From the IMG/VR virus record IMGVR_UViG_3300034104_000403, positions 1-35,566 of that record: DNA of 35,566 nt; one strand, 5' to 3'. Source of the DNA: a virus. The first letter of the stretch is position 1; every line of letters begins with the position of its first letter. Shown here one piece after another: positions 1 to 6,977 of the stretch. The position numbers and the translations under genes were made by a program. The notes under the pieces are model-generated. The model did not search any database. It was given only the letters and a program-made list of their open reading frames with translations, and was not told the origin of the DNA.

Positions 1-127
1 TATACTGCAATCTTTGACCACCTCTGATACTAGCTAGTATCTTTGTGATTTCATTTTCAGCTGCATAAAATTCTTGTAGTTTTTTAACTAACCAAGATTC
101 CTGTTCTATAGCACTCCATTTATTAAA
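1..127. repeat. Left copy of the 127-bp contig-end overlap
   Basis: Bases 1-127 are identical to 35440-35566. An exact end overlap of 127 bases is the usual signature of a circular contig assembled with k=127, so the true molecule is most likely a circle or a circularly permuted genome of about 35,439 bp. The overlap lies inside a small minus-strand gene, which reads through without a break when the ends are joined. That supports circularity over a packaged terminal repeat. Confidence 0.95.
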
Positions 128-139
128 ACCTTTTGGCAT
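1..139 (-). CDS. Small phage protein spanning the contig ends, 5' part (59 aa in the closed circle)
   Basis: Joining position 1 to 35439 gives one open frame of 59 codons. It starts with ATG at 139-137 and ends with TGA at 35401-35399. The protein is small and charged, starts MPKGFNKWSAIEQE, has a central stretch that could be helical and a KILASIRGGQ segment, and ends in DELELKS. I do not recognise a function. The start overlaps the 3' end of the preceding gene (stop at 123-125) by 17 bases in another frame, and the stop overlaps the GTG start of the metallopeptidase gene. It therefore sits in a tightly packed minus-strand operon. In this linear window the 3' part must be read at 35399-35566. 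Confidence 0.7.
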   Translation of the reverse strand, partial: MPKGFNKWSAIEQESWLVKKLQEFYAAENEITKILASIRGGQRLQY

Positions 140-326
140 TTTCATTCTGTTTAGTTTTTATAATTTTTTTAAGATAAATAGCTAAGTCTAATGCTTCCTC
201 GTATGCGTGTTGCAACCAATCCTGTTCGGTTAAATCAGTTCTATCCATTGTAGTACCGTATTCCTTTAAACCTTTGTCTTCCCTAGATAAAAGGTCATCT
301 ATGATAGAGTATAATATCCTGCTCAT
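123..326 (-). CDS. Small phage protein with a MazG-like helical motif
   Basis: The 67-residue protein has the segment DWLQHAYEEALDLAIYLKK (about residues 36-54). The EE..D pattern on a helix resembles the metal-binding helix of all-alpha NTP pyrophosphatases of the MazG/dUTPase type, and short proteins with this segment are common in phages. It is shorter than a full MazG domain, so nucleotide pyrophosphohydrolase activity is only a possibility, perhaps as an oligomer. Its ATG overlaps the stop of the exonuclease gene as TAATG (position 326), and its 3' end overlaps the junction gene, so it belongs to the same late minus-strand transcript. Confidence 0.7.
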   Translation of the reverse strand: MSRILYSIIDDLLSREDKGLKEYGTTMDRTDLTEQDWLQHAYEEALDLAIYLKKIIKTKQNENAKRF

Positions 327-1060
327 TATTTATCAGTTTTTGAATGGTACTTATTACAGGTATTACATTTGTACTGTATCCTAGTTAACCCTGTTGCAGT
401 TATTACCTTATTGTTTCTTATCAGGTCATCACTACCACATTCAGGACAAGTACCCCTATCGTGTCCAAATACAACCCCATAATGCGTTTTAGGTTCTATG
501 TGCAAAGATAAAGCCTTATGCACTTGCTCCAACAATACTACATCTTTTTTGCAGTATTTAATCATTTTCTCCATTGCTATCTTATCCTTCTTTAATAGGA
601 TGTCCTTCCACAATGAATACTCTGTTTTTATCTTTTGTCCTAATCCTAAATAATCTGCAATGTAGTTAAGCCTGTTAGAATTAAATCTAAACTTTTGCCT
701 AGCTACTTTTAATGTGTCAATGGTTGTATACTTAGGGAACATTTCAATCTTATGGAATAGGCATCTAGTCCTAACCCACGCTAAATCAAATTTGTCTCCA
801 TTGTGTCCTACCAATTCATTTGCCTGATTAGCTACTTCAATAAACTTTTGAAGCATTCCTTTGTCATTCTGCTTCGCATCCCATTGCAATGCGTAAACTT
901 CTTTTTCTTCTTCCCACTTGTAACATATACAAATAATTGCCCTTTCTTGTATAATGTTTGAATAGTCTATGTTTTTCTTGTATCCTGCCTCCCAAAATAA
1001 GCCGATGTTAGGACTTGTCTCAATGTCAAAGAAAAGCCTTCTGCGTTTTGTTTTTAGCAT
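326..1060 (-). CDS. DnaQ/PolB-like 3'-5' exonuclease with C-terminal zinc ribbon
   Basis: The 244-residue protein has an RNase H-fold 3'-5' exonuclease domain with the three expected motifs: Exo I FFDIET (Asp12, Glu14), Exo II VGHNGDKFD (Asp92) and Exo III Y169-x3-D173. After about residue 195 it has a zinc ribbon, Cys205-x2-Cys208 and Cys232-x2-Cys235. There is no polymerase domain, so it resembles stand-alone family B polymerase exonucleases. It could trim DNA ends in replication or recombination, or degrade host DNA. It starts directly on the stop of the endolysin gene (TAATG at 1060), so it appears to be expressed with the lysis genes rather than with the replication block, which is unusual. 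Confidence 0.85.
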   Translation of the reverse strand: MLKTKRRRLFFDIETSPNIGLFWEAGYKKNIDYSNIIQERAIICICYKWEEEKEVYALQWDAKQNDKGMLQKFIEVANQANELVGHNGDKFDLAWVRTRCLFHKIEMFPKYTTIDTLKVARQKFRFNSNRLNYIADYLGLGQKIKTEYSLWKDILLKKDKIAMEKMIKYCKKDVVLLEQVHKALSLHIEPKTHYGVVFGHDRGTCPECGSDDLIRNNKVITATGLTRIQYKCNTCNKYHSKTDK

Positions 1061-1518
1061 TATATTTGTTTGTAGTGTGTAATACCATTTAGTTTAGTTG
1101 CTTTTAAAATCTGTCTTCTATGTCTATCTGAGTAAGAAACGTGAACCCAAAAAGGATTTAAGACATTTCCAAATTCCCAAATTAATTGGTCAAATGGTAG
1201 CTTATCTTTTATGAAGTTAAAAATATCTGCATTAGTAACATCATAGCTTGTACCATCCATATCTATATCAATGGCTTGTCCTAATGAATGTTGCGATGTA
1301 TTAGCACCGCCAATTTTGGCATTTAATTCCTTAGACCTGTAACCACTTGAAATCAAGATAGGGCATCTAAAATTAAGCCTAATAGGCTCAAATATATGTT
1401 CTGCTAAAAGTTTAAGATTAGCTATGTGTTCAGGTGTTGGCATATTTGCAATGCCATTGCGCTTTGCAGATTCACTACGAATCAATTCTGCTAAAGTAAG
1501 ATGCTCAGATATTTGCAT
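1060..1518 (-). CDS. Endolysin, peptidase M15-type (D-Ala-D-Ala carboxypeptidase-like)
   Basis: The 152-residue protein has the M15 zinc-site pattern SQHSLGQAIDID (His77, Asp84) and WVHVS (His126), with Glu115 as the likely general base and SSGYRS upstream. These peptidases cut peptidoglycan stem peptides. There is no signal peptide, so release would need the holin encoded just upstream. I chose the ATG at 1518. The frame is open further upstream to 1584, but that stretch would overlap the spanin frame more deeply and gives a non-family N-terminus. The start lies inside the 3' end of the spanin gene (28-base overlap). Confidence 0.88.
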   Translation of the reverse strand: MQISEHLTLAELIRSESAKRNGIANMPTPEHIANLKLLAEHIFEPIRLNFRCPILISSGYRSKELNAKIGGANTSQHSLGQAIDIDMDGTSYDVTNADIFNFIKDKLPFDQLIWEFGNVLNPFWVHVSYSDRHRRQILKATKLNGITHYKQI

Positions 1519-2003
1519 ATTATTCTTTTGATTATGATAAATGCAGCTATTGCTAATATAAGATACCAAAAACGACTTTTCCACTTTTTGCTAGTATCTT
1601 TACTTTGTTGTAAAGATTCTTTATAATAACGTACAGAATCCAAAGTTATTGCTAACCTTCTAGTATCTACAATATATCCTGTGTGAACTTTGTCAACCGT
1701 AATTGTCTTTACTATTGTTTTAGGTTGCTCTTTTATAGTTATGTATTCAATCCCATTAATATTGACTGTATCTGTTTTGTAGTTAGTAATGGTATCAATA
1801 ATGGTGGTAGTATCATTCTTTGTAATTATTGTTGTATCATTCGCACAAGGTCTAGTTTTTTCTAATTCTCTAAATACTCTTTCACTACTTTGTAAATCAT
1901 TTAAAACCCTGCGTTCTGCCTTCCTTATTGGGTTACAGGCTGATATAAGTAATATGATTAAGCATATTAAATAAATAATAAATAATTTACTTTTGCTTCC
2001 CAT
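1491..2003 (-). CDS. Probable unimolecular spanin (lipoprotein with C-terminal membrane anchor)
   Basis: The 170-residue protein has an N-terminal hydrophobic signal ending in a lipobox, LISAC, with the lipidated residue at Cys23. A long periplasmic region rich in Thr, Asp and Ile follows, then one transmembrane segment near residues 144-160. An outer-membrane lipoprotein end joined to an inner-membrane anchor is the architecture of u-spanins, which fuse the two membranes in the last step of lysis. Its place between the holin-like genes and the endolysin fits that role. No sequence family is recognised, so the call rests on topology and context. Confidence 0.7.
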   Translation of the reverse strand: MGSKSKLFIIYLICLIILLISACNPIRKAERRVLNDLQSSERVFRELEKTRPCANDTTIITKNDTTTIIDTITNYKTDTVNINGIEYITIKEQPKTIVKTITVDKVHTGYIVDTRRLAITLDSVRYYKESLQQSKDTSKKWKSRFWYLILAIAAFIIIKRIICKYLSILL

Positions 2004-2184
2004 ATCTAGTATCGTTTGGATTTATATAGTTTATAACAATAGGCAGAATTGATATAACACCTGCACTAATGCATTCTTCTAATGTTACTAAATAAATATT
2101 TCCTTTAGCAATAATCATAGTAAGAACTGATGAAAGGAATACTTTTATCCAACTACCATAAACACTATTTAGAAACTTCATCAT
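1987..2184 (-). CDS. Holin-like small membrane protein
   Basis: I place the start at ATGATG (2184) for a protein of 65 residues. The upstream extension to 2226 lies inside the previous gene. It has two hydrophobic stretches, WIKVFLSSVLTMIIA and ISAGVISILPIVINYI, and a polar NPNDTRYGK tail of a kind often seen in phage holins of Bacteroidota. The start overlaps the 3' end of the 63-residue membrane gene and its end overlaps the start of the spanin gene. It probably forms the membrane lesion that releases the endolysin. Which of the two small membrane proteins is the true holin cannot be told from sequence. Confidence 0.7.
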   Translation of the reverse strand: MMKFLNSVYGSWIKVFLSSVLTMIIAKGNIYLVTLEECISAGVISILPIVINYINPNDTRYGKQK

Positions 2185-2356
2185 CTTTAAATCTTTTAGT
2201 TGCATTATAATAATAACGAATTGCAAAGATACCTGAAATAATAGCAGTCAAACCTGCTACCAAAGTTACAAAAGGTTGTACCTGTGTTAGTGTTAATGAA
2301 GCTGCAGTTAAACTGATGCCTGTATTAACTAATGCTTGACTGCTATCTTGTGTCAT
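2165..2356 (-). CDS. Small membrane protein, second holin-like candidate
   Basis: The 63-residue protein has one long hydrophobic region, about residues 26-49 (PFVTLVAGLTAIISGIFAIRYY), with a short N-terminal part and a charged C-terminus KRFKDDEVSK. Its position directly upstream of another holin-like gene, and two genes before the endolysin, suggests a holin, antiholin or pinholin-like role. It follows the 52-residue gene with one base between stop and start. Confidence 0.6.
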   Translation of the reverse strand: MTQDSSQALVNTGISLTAASLTLTQVQPFVTLVAGLTAIISGIFAIRYYYNATKRFKDDEVSK

Positions 2357-2357
2357 T

Positions 2358-2516
2358 TTAATCTTCTTTTAAATCTACAACCTTAGCCTCATCTTTAGGC
2401 TTTTGGTCTTCTGCTAACTTACCAAAGAAATTTAACAATGGCAACCCGAACTCAGTTGGGATTTTGTTGATGAATGCTTGAAGCTCGTTCAAGTCTTTTT
2501 CGCTTAATTGTAACAT
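2358..2516 (-). CDS. Small conserved-looking phage protein at the head of the lysis cluster (52 aa)
   Basis: ATG at 2516-2514 opens a 52-residue frame, starting MLQLSEKDLNELQAF and ending in TAA at 2358-2360. The N-terminal half looks helical, and the C-terminal 18 residues are charged (DQKPKDEAKVVDLKED). There is no membrane segment. The spacing to both neighbours and the tight 3' junction support a real gene. Function is unknown. Confidence 0.65.
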   Translation of the reverse strand: MLQLSEKDLNELQAFINKIPTEFGLPLLNFFGKLAEDQKPKDEAKVVDLKED

Positions 2517-2542
2517 AAATTTAAATTTATACAAATATACTA

Positions 2543-2857
2543 CTAAAATGGATTCGGCAATATAATTGTCTTAGGATTAATAATGTTATCTAATTGGATA
2601 GCAAGTTCAGCATCTAAAGCTGATACATCTGTTCCTGCGTTTAACCAACCTTCTACGATTTCTTGAGTAAGGTCAGCATAAGGAATAAACCCCTCTGTTG
2701 GAGGTGTTAACCCTACGCATACAGGGATTTGTGTTGATGTAGTTTCATCGCTAATTTGTCTGTAAGCGTTTACTTGTACTACTACATCTGTTAAGCCATC
2801 TATTGCTAATTCTGTTAGCATTGCACCTTGTGGGATTACCCATTGAAAATTTGTCAT
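2543..2857 (-). CDS. Small structural or fibre-associated phage protein
   Basis: The 104-residue protein contains NGLTDVVV-like and PYADLTQEIVEGWL segments. I recognise these from small phage proteins encoded next to fibre genes (a DUF7936-like pattern, by memory). These proteins are common in phage tail regions but their role is not established; a fibre accessory or assembly role is possible. It lies directly downstream of the long fibre gene, 10 bases after its stop. Confidence 0.65.
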   Translation of the reverse strand: MTNFQWVIPQGAMLTELAIDGLTDVVVQVNAYRQISDETTSTQIPVCVGLTPPTEGFIPYADLTQEIVEGWLNAGTDVSALDAELAIQLDNIINPKTIILPNPF

Positions 2858-2867
2858 TTTATATTAT

Positions 2868-5800
2868 TTAAAAGTTTATCCATAATGTGCCATTGAAATA
2901 TGACATTTGATTTAAAGTTGTGTCGTAAACCATAAGACCTGCCGCAGGTGTACCAATAGCCAACTTTTGTGTAGTAGTCATTCTTGGAGGTAAGAAACCT
3001 TGTGTAGTTGAATCTACTTGTAATCTTGCAGAAGCGTTAGGGCTAGTAGAATTTACTCCAAGTTGTCCACTTGTAGTTATTGTTACAAAGTTGTTTGTAT
3101 TGTTTGCACCTAAATTTAAAGGTCCATTAGTTGATGTAAAAATAAACGAACCTGTTGCAGTTACAGAACTTTGTAATTGTAATGTACTACCACTATCTCT
3201 TGTGATTGATACTGTTCTTGAGCCACTACCATTAAAATTAACATTACCTGCTACTTCTAATAAACTTGTACCATCTGTTGTAGTAGTGCCAATTCTAAGA
3301 TTCCCTGCCATATAGTTAGCAGCCGTTCCTGCCATATACAAGTTCCATCTGTTAGTTCCACTTGGAATGTTACCCCAAAATCCGAAGTTATTAGTTGCTC
3401 CTATTAAAGTGTTTTCTACTGCAAATCCATACTGATTAGTTACGGCAGATGTTGAACCAATAGTACCTTGAGATGCAATAAAGTGGTAATAAGTAGGTAA
3501 GCTAAATGCAGCTGCAGCCGTTGTTAATACAGATGTAAAGTTATTGGCTTGTGATGTTACATCTGATTGTACCACACCATTTGATAAAACTGCAAAAGCT
3601 ACTGTACCACCAGTTATTGTTTTACCAATATGTAAAGTTCTATTACTCAAACTTGTACTACCAATACCCAATGAACCTGCCATATAATTGTTAGCAGTAC
3701 CATCCATGTAGATGTTCCATCTGTTAGCAGCAGCAGGTATTGAACCTCTAAAACCATAGTTATTAGTTGCACCAATTAAATTGCTTTCTGCCCAAAATCC
3801 ACTTTGTGTTGTTATTGCACTACCTGCTCCTAATGCAGCTTGTTGGGCGTAGTAATGAACCATATTGCTCAATGTAAATGCAGCAGCAGCAGTTTGTGCA
3901 GTTGATGTATACATTATTGAAAAATTGGTAACATCTGATTGAGTTATTCCTTCATTCAATATACCAACAGCAATAGTAGAACCACTTATATTTCTTGATA
4001 CTCTTAAATTTTGTTGTCCAGGTAAATTTGTTGTGCCTATTCCCAATGAACCAGCACTAGTTAATGTCATTGCTTGAGTAAAAGTGATAGCATTACCTCC
4101 CGTTCCACTTGGAGCAGTATACCATCTAAACCCAGAAACTCCAACATCAAATCTACCTGCTCCTGCAGTTGCTGCATATACTAATCCACTTGATGTCCAA
4201 ATGCTATTTGATAATAAAACTAAATCTCTTACCTCTCTTGTTATTGATGCACCTGATACACCAATTTCAAACCCTGTTCTACCCCAATTACTTGCAGGAG
4301 TAAGACCTAAACCTAATGTACCTGCCTCATTAAGCACCATATCAAGTGTACTATTAGTAGCGAATCCAAGTGTGTTTGTACCACTTAAATACATTCCATT
4401 AGTAGGTATTGTGCTTGATGTAGGAATGAATGATGCAGCAGTAACACTACTTGAAAATGTTGCTGCTCCGTTACCTGCAATTTTAAATAATTCACTTGCA
4501 GCAGCGTTTCTAACTCTTAAAGCATAATCATTTACAGATGTACCTGCATCTACTAATAATCCAAAAGATTGGTCAGTAGTTGTATTGTTATTATCAAACC
4601 AAGCAATAGTGTTGCCATTAGCAACTGTACTGCTAAAAACTGTATTTGTACCTGTTAAAAGTCCATTTAAATTTGTTGTACCATTTACATTAAGTTTATA
4701 ACCACCTGTTGTTGTGCCTATTGATGTATCTCCTGCTAAATAGTTAGCAGCAGTACCATCCATATATAGATTCCAACGATTAGTACCACTTGGAATAGAA
4801 CCTCTAAATCCGTAGTTGTTTGTCCCTTGAATAAAGTTGCTACCAACAAAATAACCATTTTGAGTAGTTATAGAAGAACCTGCGCCTAATGTTGAACCAT
4901 TAGTATTAAAATGACTTAATTGACTAAGTGTAAATGCACTTGCTGCCGTTGATGGGTCGCTTCTAAATATTTGTGCGTGAGCAGTTACATCGGATTGTAT
5001 AGTAGTATCTTGATAAAGGCTAAAAGCATTTACTGCACCTGTTAAATTTTTAGATATTCTTAAATTAAATCCACTTAAACTTGTACTACCAATACCAATA
5101 CCACCATTACTATCTATACGGAATCTCTCAGTACCATTTGTTTGAAATACATGGTGTGCGCCACCATTAGATGAATCATAAGTTAAATTTGAACTTGAAA
5201 TGCTTAAAATTAATTGAGCATTTGATGTTCCTCTAAAAATTGCCATATTACCATCGGTAGTTCTTTGAACATGAAGTGTGCCACTTGCAGTAGCATTACT
5301 ACCAACTGCTAAATTTCCATTCACATAACTTGTAGAACCTAAAGTAATCAAAGAACCTGTATCTGTAATATTACTATTGCCTATTGCACTTGTGCCTGTA
5401 AACTTAGGTAAAGTGTTTGTTGTACCTGTACCTGTTACAGGGTTAGTTAAAACCCCTTGATATTGTGGAATGTTTAAAGTGCCACCACTATAAGTCGCTG
5501 CACCACTTGTACCTGTTGTAGTTAATGTAATCGCTGCCCTTGCCCTTGCATCTGTAAAGTAAAGGTTTGTTCCTTCTGTTACTTGAGTAGTTGTATAATC
5601 ACCACTTTGAGCAGTAACTGCACCTGTTCTACCAAATACACTTGTAACCGCATCTGTATTTATATCAGTCCAAGAAGCAGTTATTGTACCACCATCTTGC
5701 TGATTTAAAGTTAATGTTTTAGTTGTTGTTCCTGTAACCGCTGCACTTGTAATAGAATCATTATAAGCCGTATTAAAATTACTCCAATCTGCACTTGTTA

Positions 5801-6200
5801 ATAACCCTCTATTAGTAGCCGAAGCACTAGGGAAATTAAAAGTATGCGTACTTGATGCACTTGATATATTAAAATCAGTACCACTTGTGCCTGTAGCAAA
5901 AGTTTGACTTAATGCCGTTAAAGTATTTAAAGTAGTTATGCCTGTGTCAGCATCCGTACTATTTACCCATTGCGTACCATTGTACTTTAATACCTGACCA
6001 TTTGCAGGACTTGTTAAAGTTACATCACCTAATTGTGTTAAATTATAATCGCCTTCAGCAGATACTATTGCGCCTACCCTTCCAAATACAGAATAAACCG
6101 CATTAGGAAAAGGATATGCACCTGTAGGTGCTTCAATCGTTATAACTTCTTCAGTTACGTTTATATCTATTATTTCCTCTGTTACGTTAATATCTGCCAT
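2868..6200 (-). CDS. Long tail fibre protein with three internal repeats (1110 aa)
   Basis: The 1110-residue protein is rich in Thr, Ser, Asn and Gly throughout, as expected for a trimeric beta-structured fibre. The N-terminus (DINVTEEIIDINVTEE, repeated) may attach to the virion. A module of about 120 residues occurs three times, near residues 372-493, 727-847 and 847-968. Each has the pattern QSDVT...AAAFTLS...GAGS.ITTQ.G, then NYGFRGSIP and NRWNLYMDGTA.NY.AG. The C-terminus (about the last 55 residues) has GFLPPRMTTTQKLAI and AGLMVYDTTLNQ, a common end of Bacteroidota phage fibres. It starts on the stop of the 122-residue gene (position 6200). Host binding is the likely role; receptor specificity cannot be read. 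Confidence 0.85.
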   Translation of the reverse strand: MADINVTEEIIDINVTEEVITIEAPTGAYPFPNAVYSVFGRVGAIVSAEGDYNLTQLGDVTLTSPANGQVLKYNGTQWVNSTDADTGITTLNTLTALSQTFATGTSGTDFNISSASSTHTFNFPSASATNRGLLTSADWSNFNTAYNDSITSAAVTGTTTKTLTLNQQDGGTITASWTDINTDAVTSVFGRTGAVTAQSGDYTTTQVTEGTNLYFTDARARAAITLTTTGTSGAATYSGGTLNIPQYQGVLTNPVTGTGTTNTLPKFTGTSAIGNSNITDTGSLITLGSTSYVNGNLAVGSNATASGTLHVQRTTDGNMAIFRGTSNAQLILSISSSNLTYDSSNGGAHHVFQTNGTERFRIDSNGGIGIGSTSLSGFNLRISKNLTGAVNAFSLYQDTTIQSDVTAHAQIFRSDPSTAASAFTLSQLSHFNTNGSTLGAGSSITTQNGYFVGSNFIQGTNNYGFRGSIPSGTNRWNLYMDGTAANYLAGDTSIGTTTGGYKLNVNGTTNLNGLLTGTNTVFSSTVANGNTIAWFDNNNTTTDQSFGLLVDAGTSVNDYALRVRNAAASELFKIAGNGAATFSSSVTAASFIPTSSTIPTNGMYLSGTNTLGFATNSTLDMVLNEAGTLGLGLTPASNWGRTGFEIGVSGASITREVRDLVLLSNSIWTSSGLVYAATAGAGRFDVGVSGFRWYTAPSGTGGNAITFTQAMTLTSAGSLGIGTTNLPGQQNLRVSRNISGSTIAVGILNEGITQSDVTNFSIMYTSTAQTAAAAFTLSNMVHYYAQQAALGAGSAITTQSGFWAESNLIGATNNYGFRGSIPAAANRWNIYMDGTANNYMAGSLGIGSTSLSNRTLHIGKTITGGTVAFAVLSNGVVQSDVTSQANNFTSVLTTAAAAFSLPTYYHFIASQGTIGSTSAVTNQYGFAVENTLIGATNNFGFWGNIPSGTNRWNLYMAGTAANYMAGNLRIGTTTTDGTSLLEVAGNVNFNGSGSRTVSITRDSGSTLQLQSSVTATGSFIFTSTNGPLNLGANNTNNFVTITTSGQLGVNSTSPNASARLQVDSTTQGFLPPRMTTTQKLAIGTPAAGLMVYDTTLNQMSYFNGTLWINF

Positions 6201-6568
6201 TAGATTTTAGTTATATCTTCTTGAACAAAAAAAGTACCCCAAACATATGTTTTCACTTCGCCACTAGGAAAAGCTACGTTCATATCATATAAATAGCTTC
6301 CTGCAGCAATAGTTACTTGCTTGTTTAAAGTAATTTGATTGTTATTAACACCACCAATAGTAATTGAACTATCAGCGGTTGACAAAGTCAAATCAATAGC
6401 TGAAGCATTAGCAGTCTTTCTTACCTGAATAGTAATCGTACTACCTGATAGATTTACTGCAACATTATTTGCACTAATAGCAAATACCTGCGCCCAAGTA
6501 TCGTTTCTCCATATTTGGACATTATATTGTGCAGGTCTTAAATCTGCAGTTGTTGTTGAACAAGACAT
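6200..6568 (-). CDS. Small beta-rich tail or baseplate protein
   Basis: The 122-residue protein has alternating hydrophobic and polar residues typical of a beta sandwich, including ITIQVRKTANASAIDLTLST and a C-terminal YVWGTFFVQEDITKI. This resembles small domains used as fibre connectors or upper baseplate proteins, without a confident family. It is placed between two fibre-related genes and shares its stop with the start of the long fibre gene. Confidence 0.6.
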   Translation of the reverse strand: MSCSTTTADLRPAQYNVQIWRNDTWAQVFAISANNVAVNLSGSTITIQVRKTANASAIDLTLSTADSSITIGGVNNNQITLNKQVTIAAGSYLYDMNVAFPSGEVKTYVWGTFFVQEDITKI

Positions 6569-6590
6569 AATATATTAATTTTTATTTTTT

Positions 6591-6977
6591 TTAACAAGTT
6601 CCATCTTCAGCTGATATTATGCAATAGGTTGTATTATTTACATAAACACCATAGAAGGTAATAGTATTATTACCCACATTTGTATCTTGACAATTATACG
6701 AACTATTGCTATCTGTAAAAGTTATTTTTTGACCTGTTGAAGATGCTCCATAATAAATAGTAATGTCATAATAATCAGGTATTGTTACTCCTAATGGCAC
6801 TTTTAAAGTAGTTCCATTACCTGTTGTATTAGGTAATAAACCACTCCAAACCTGCATTAAAGTCGCACCTATATATACGTTTGCTATTTCAATATCTAAA
6901 GATGAATTGACAATTTCAATGTAAGTTGGTGTACCTGCATTAGCTGACATTATTATTCCTTGTTTTACTAACTTCAT
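6591..6977 (-). CDS. Small virion-associated protein of the fibre cluster
   Basis: The 128-residue protein is beta-rich and Asn/Thr/Ile-rich with several cysteines, and ends CIISAEDGTC. The ATG at 6977 overlaps the stop of the preceding fibre gene as TAATG, so I kept this start. An internal Met at residue 10 (MSANAGT) is an alternative. No family is recognised; composition and position suggest a fibre or tail-tip component. Confidence 0.6.
   Translation of the reverse strand: MKLVKQGIIMSANAGTPTYIEIVNSSLDIEIANVYIGATLMQVWSGLLPNTTGNGTTLKVPLGVTIPDYYDITIYYGASSTGQKITFTDSNSSYNCQDTNVGNNTITFYGVYVNNTTYCIISAEDGTC

Noticed and set aside
1-127. Direct terminal repeat of a packaged genome
   Set aside because: The repeat is exactly 127 bases, a standard assembly k-mer length, and a gene reads through the joined ends. 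A circular contig explains this better.
4084-4527. Plus-strand frame of 147 codons within the fibre gene
   Set aside because: It is opposite a clear fibre coding sequence and reflects its codon bias; the protein has no recognisable domain. Other long antisense frames, such as 16199-16693 and 10381-10698, were discarded for the same reason.
3299-5095. CRISPR-like repeats
   Set aside because: The repeats are about 360 bases long, coding and in frame in the fibre gene, not short repeats with spacers.
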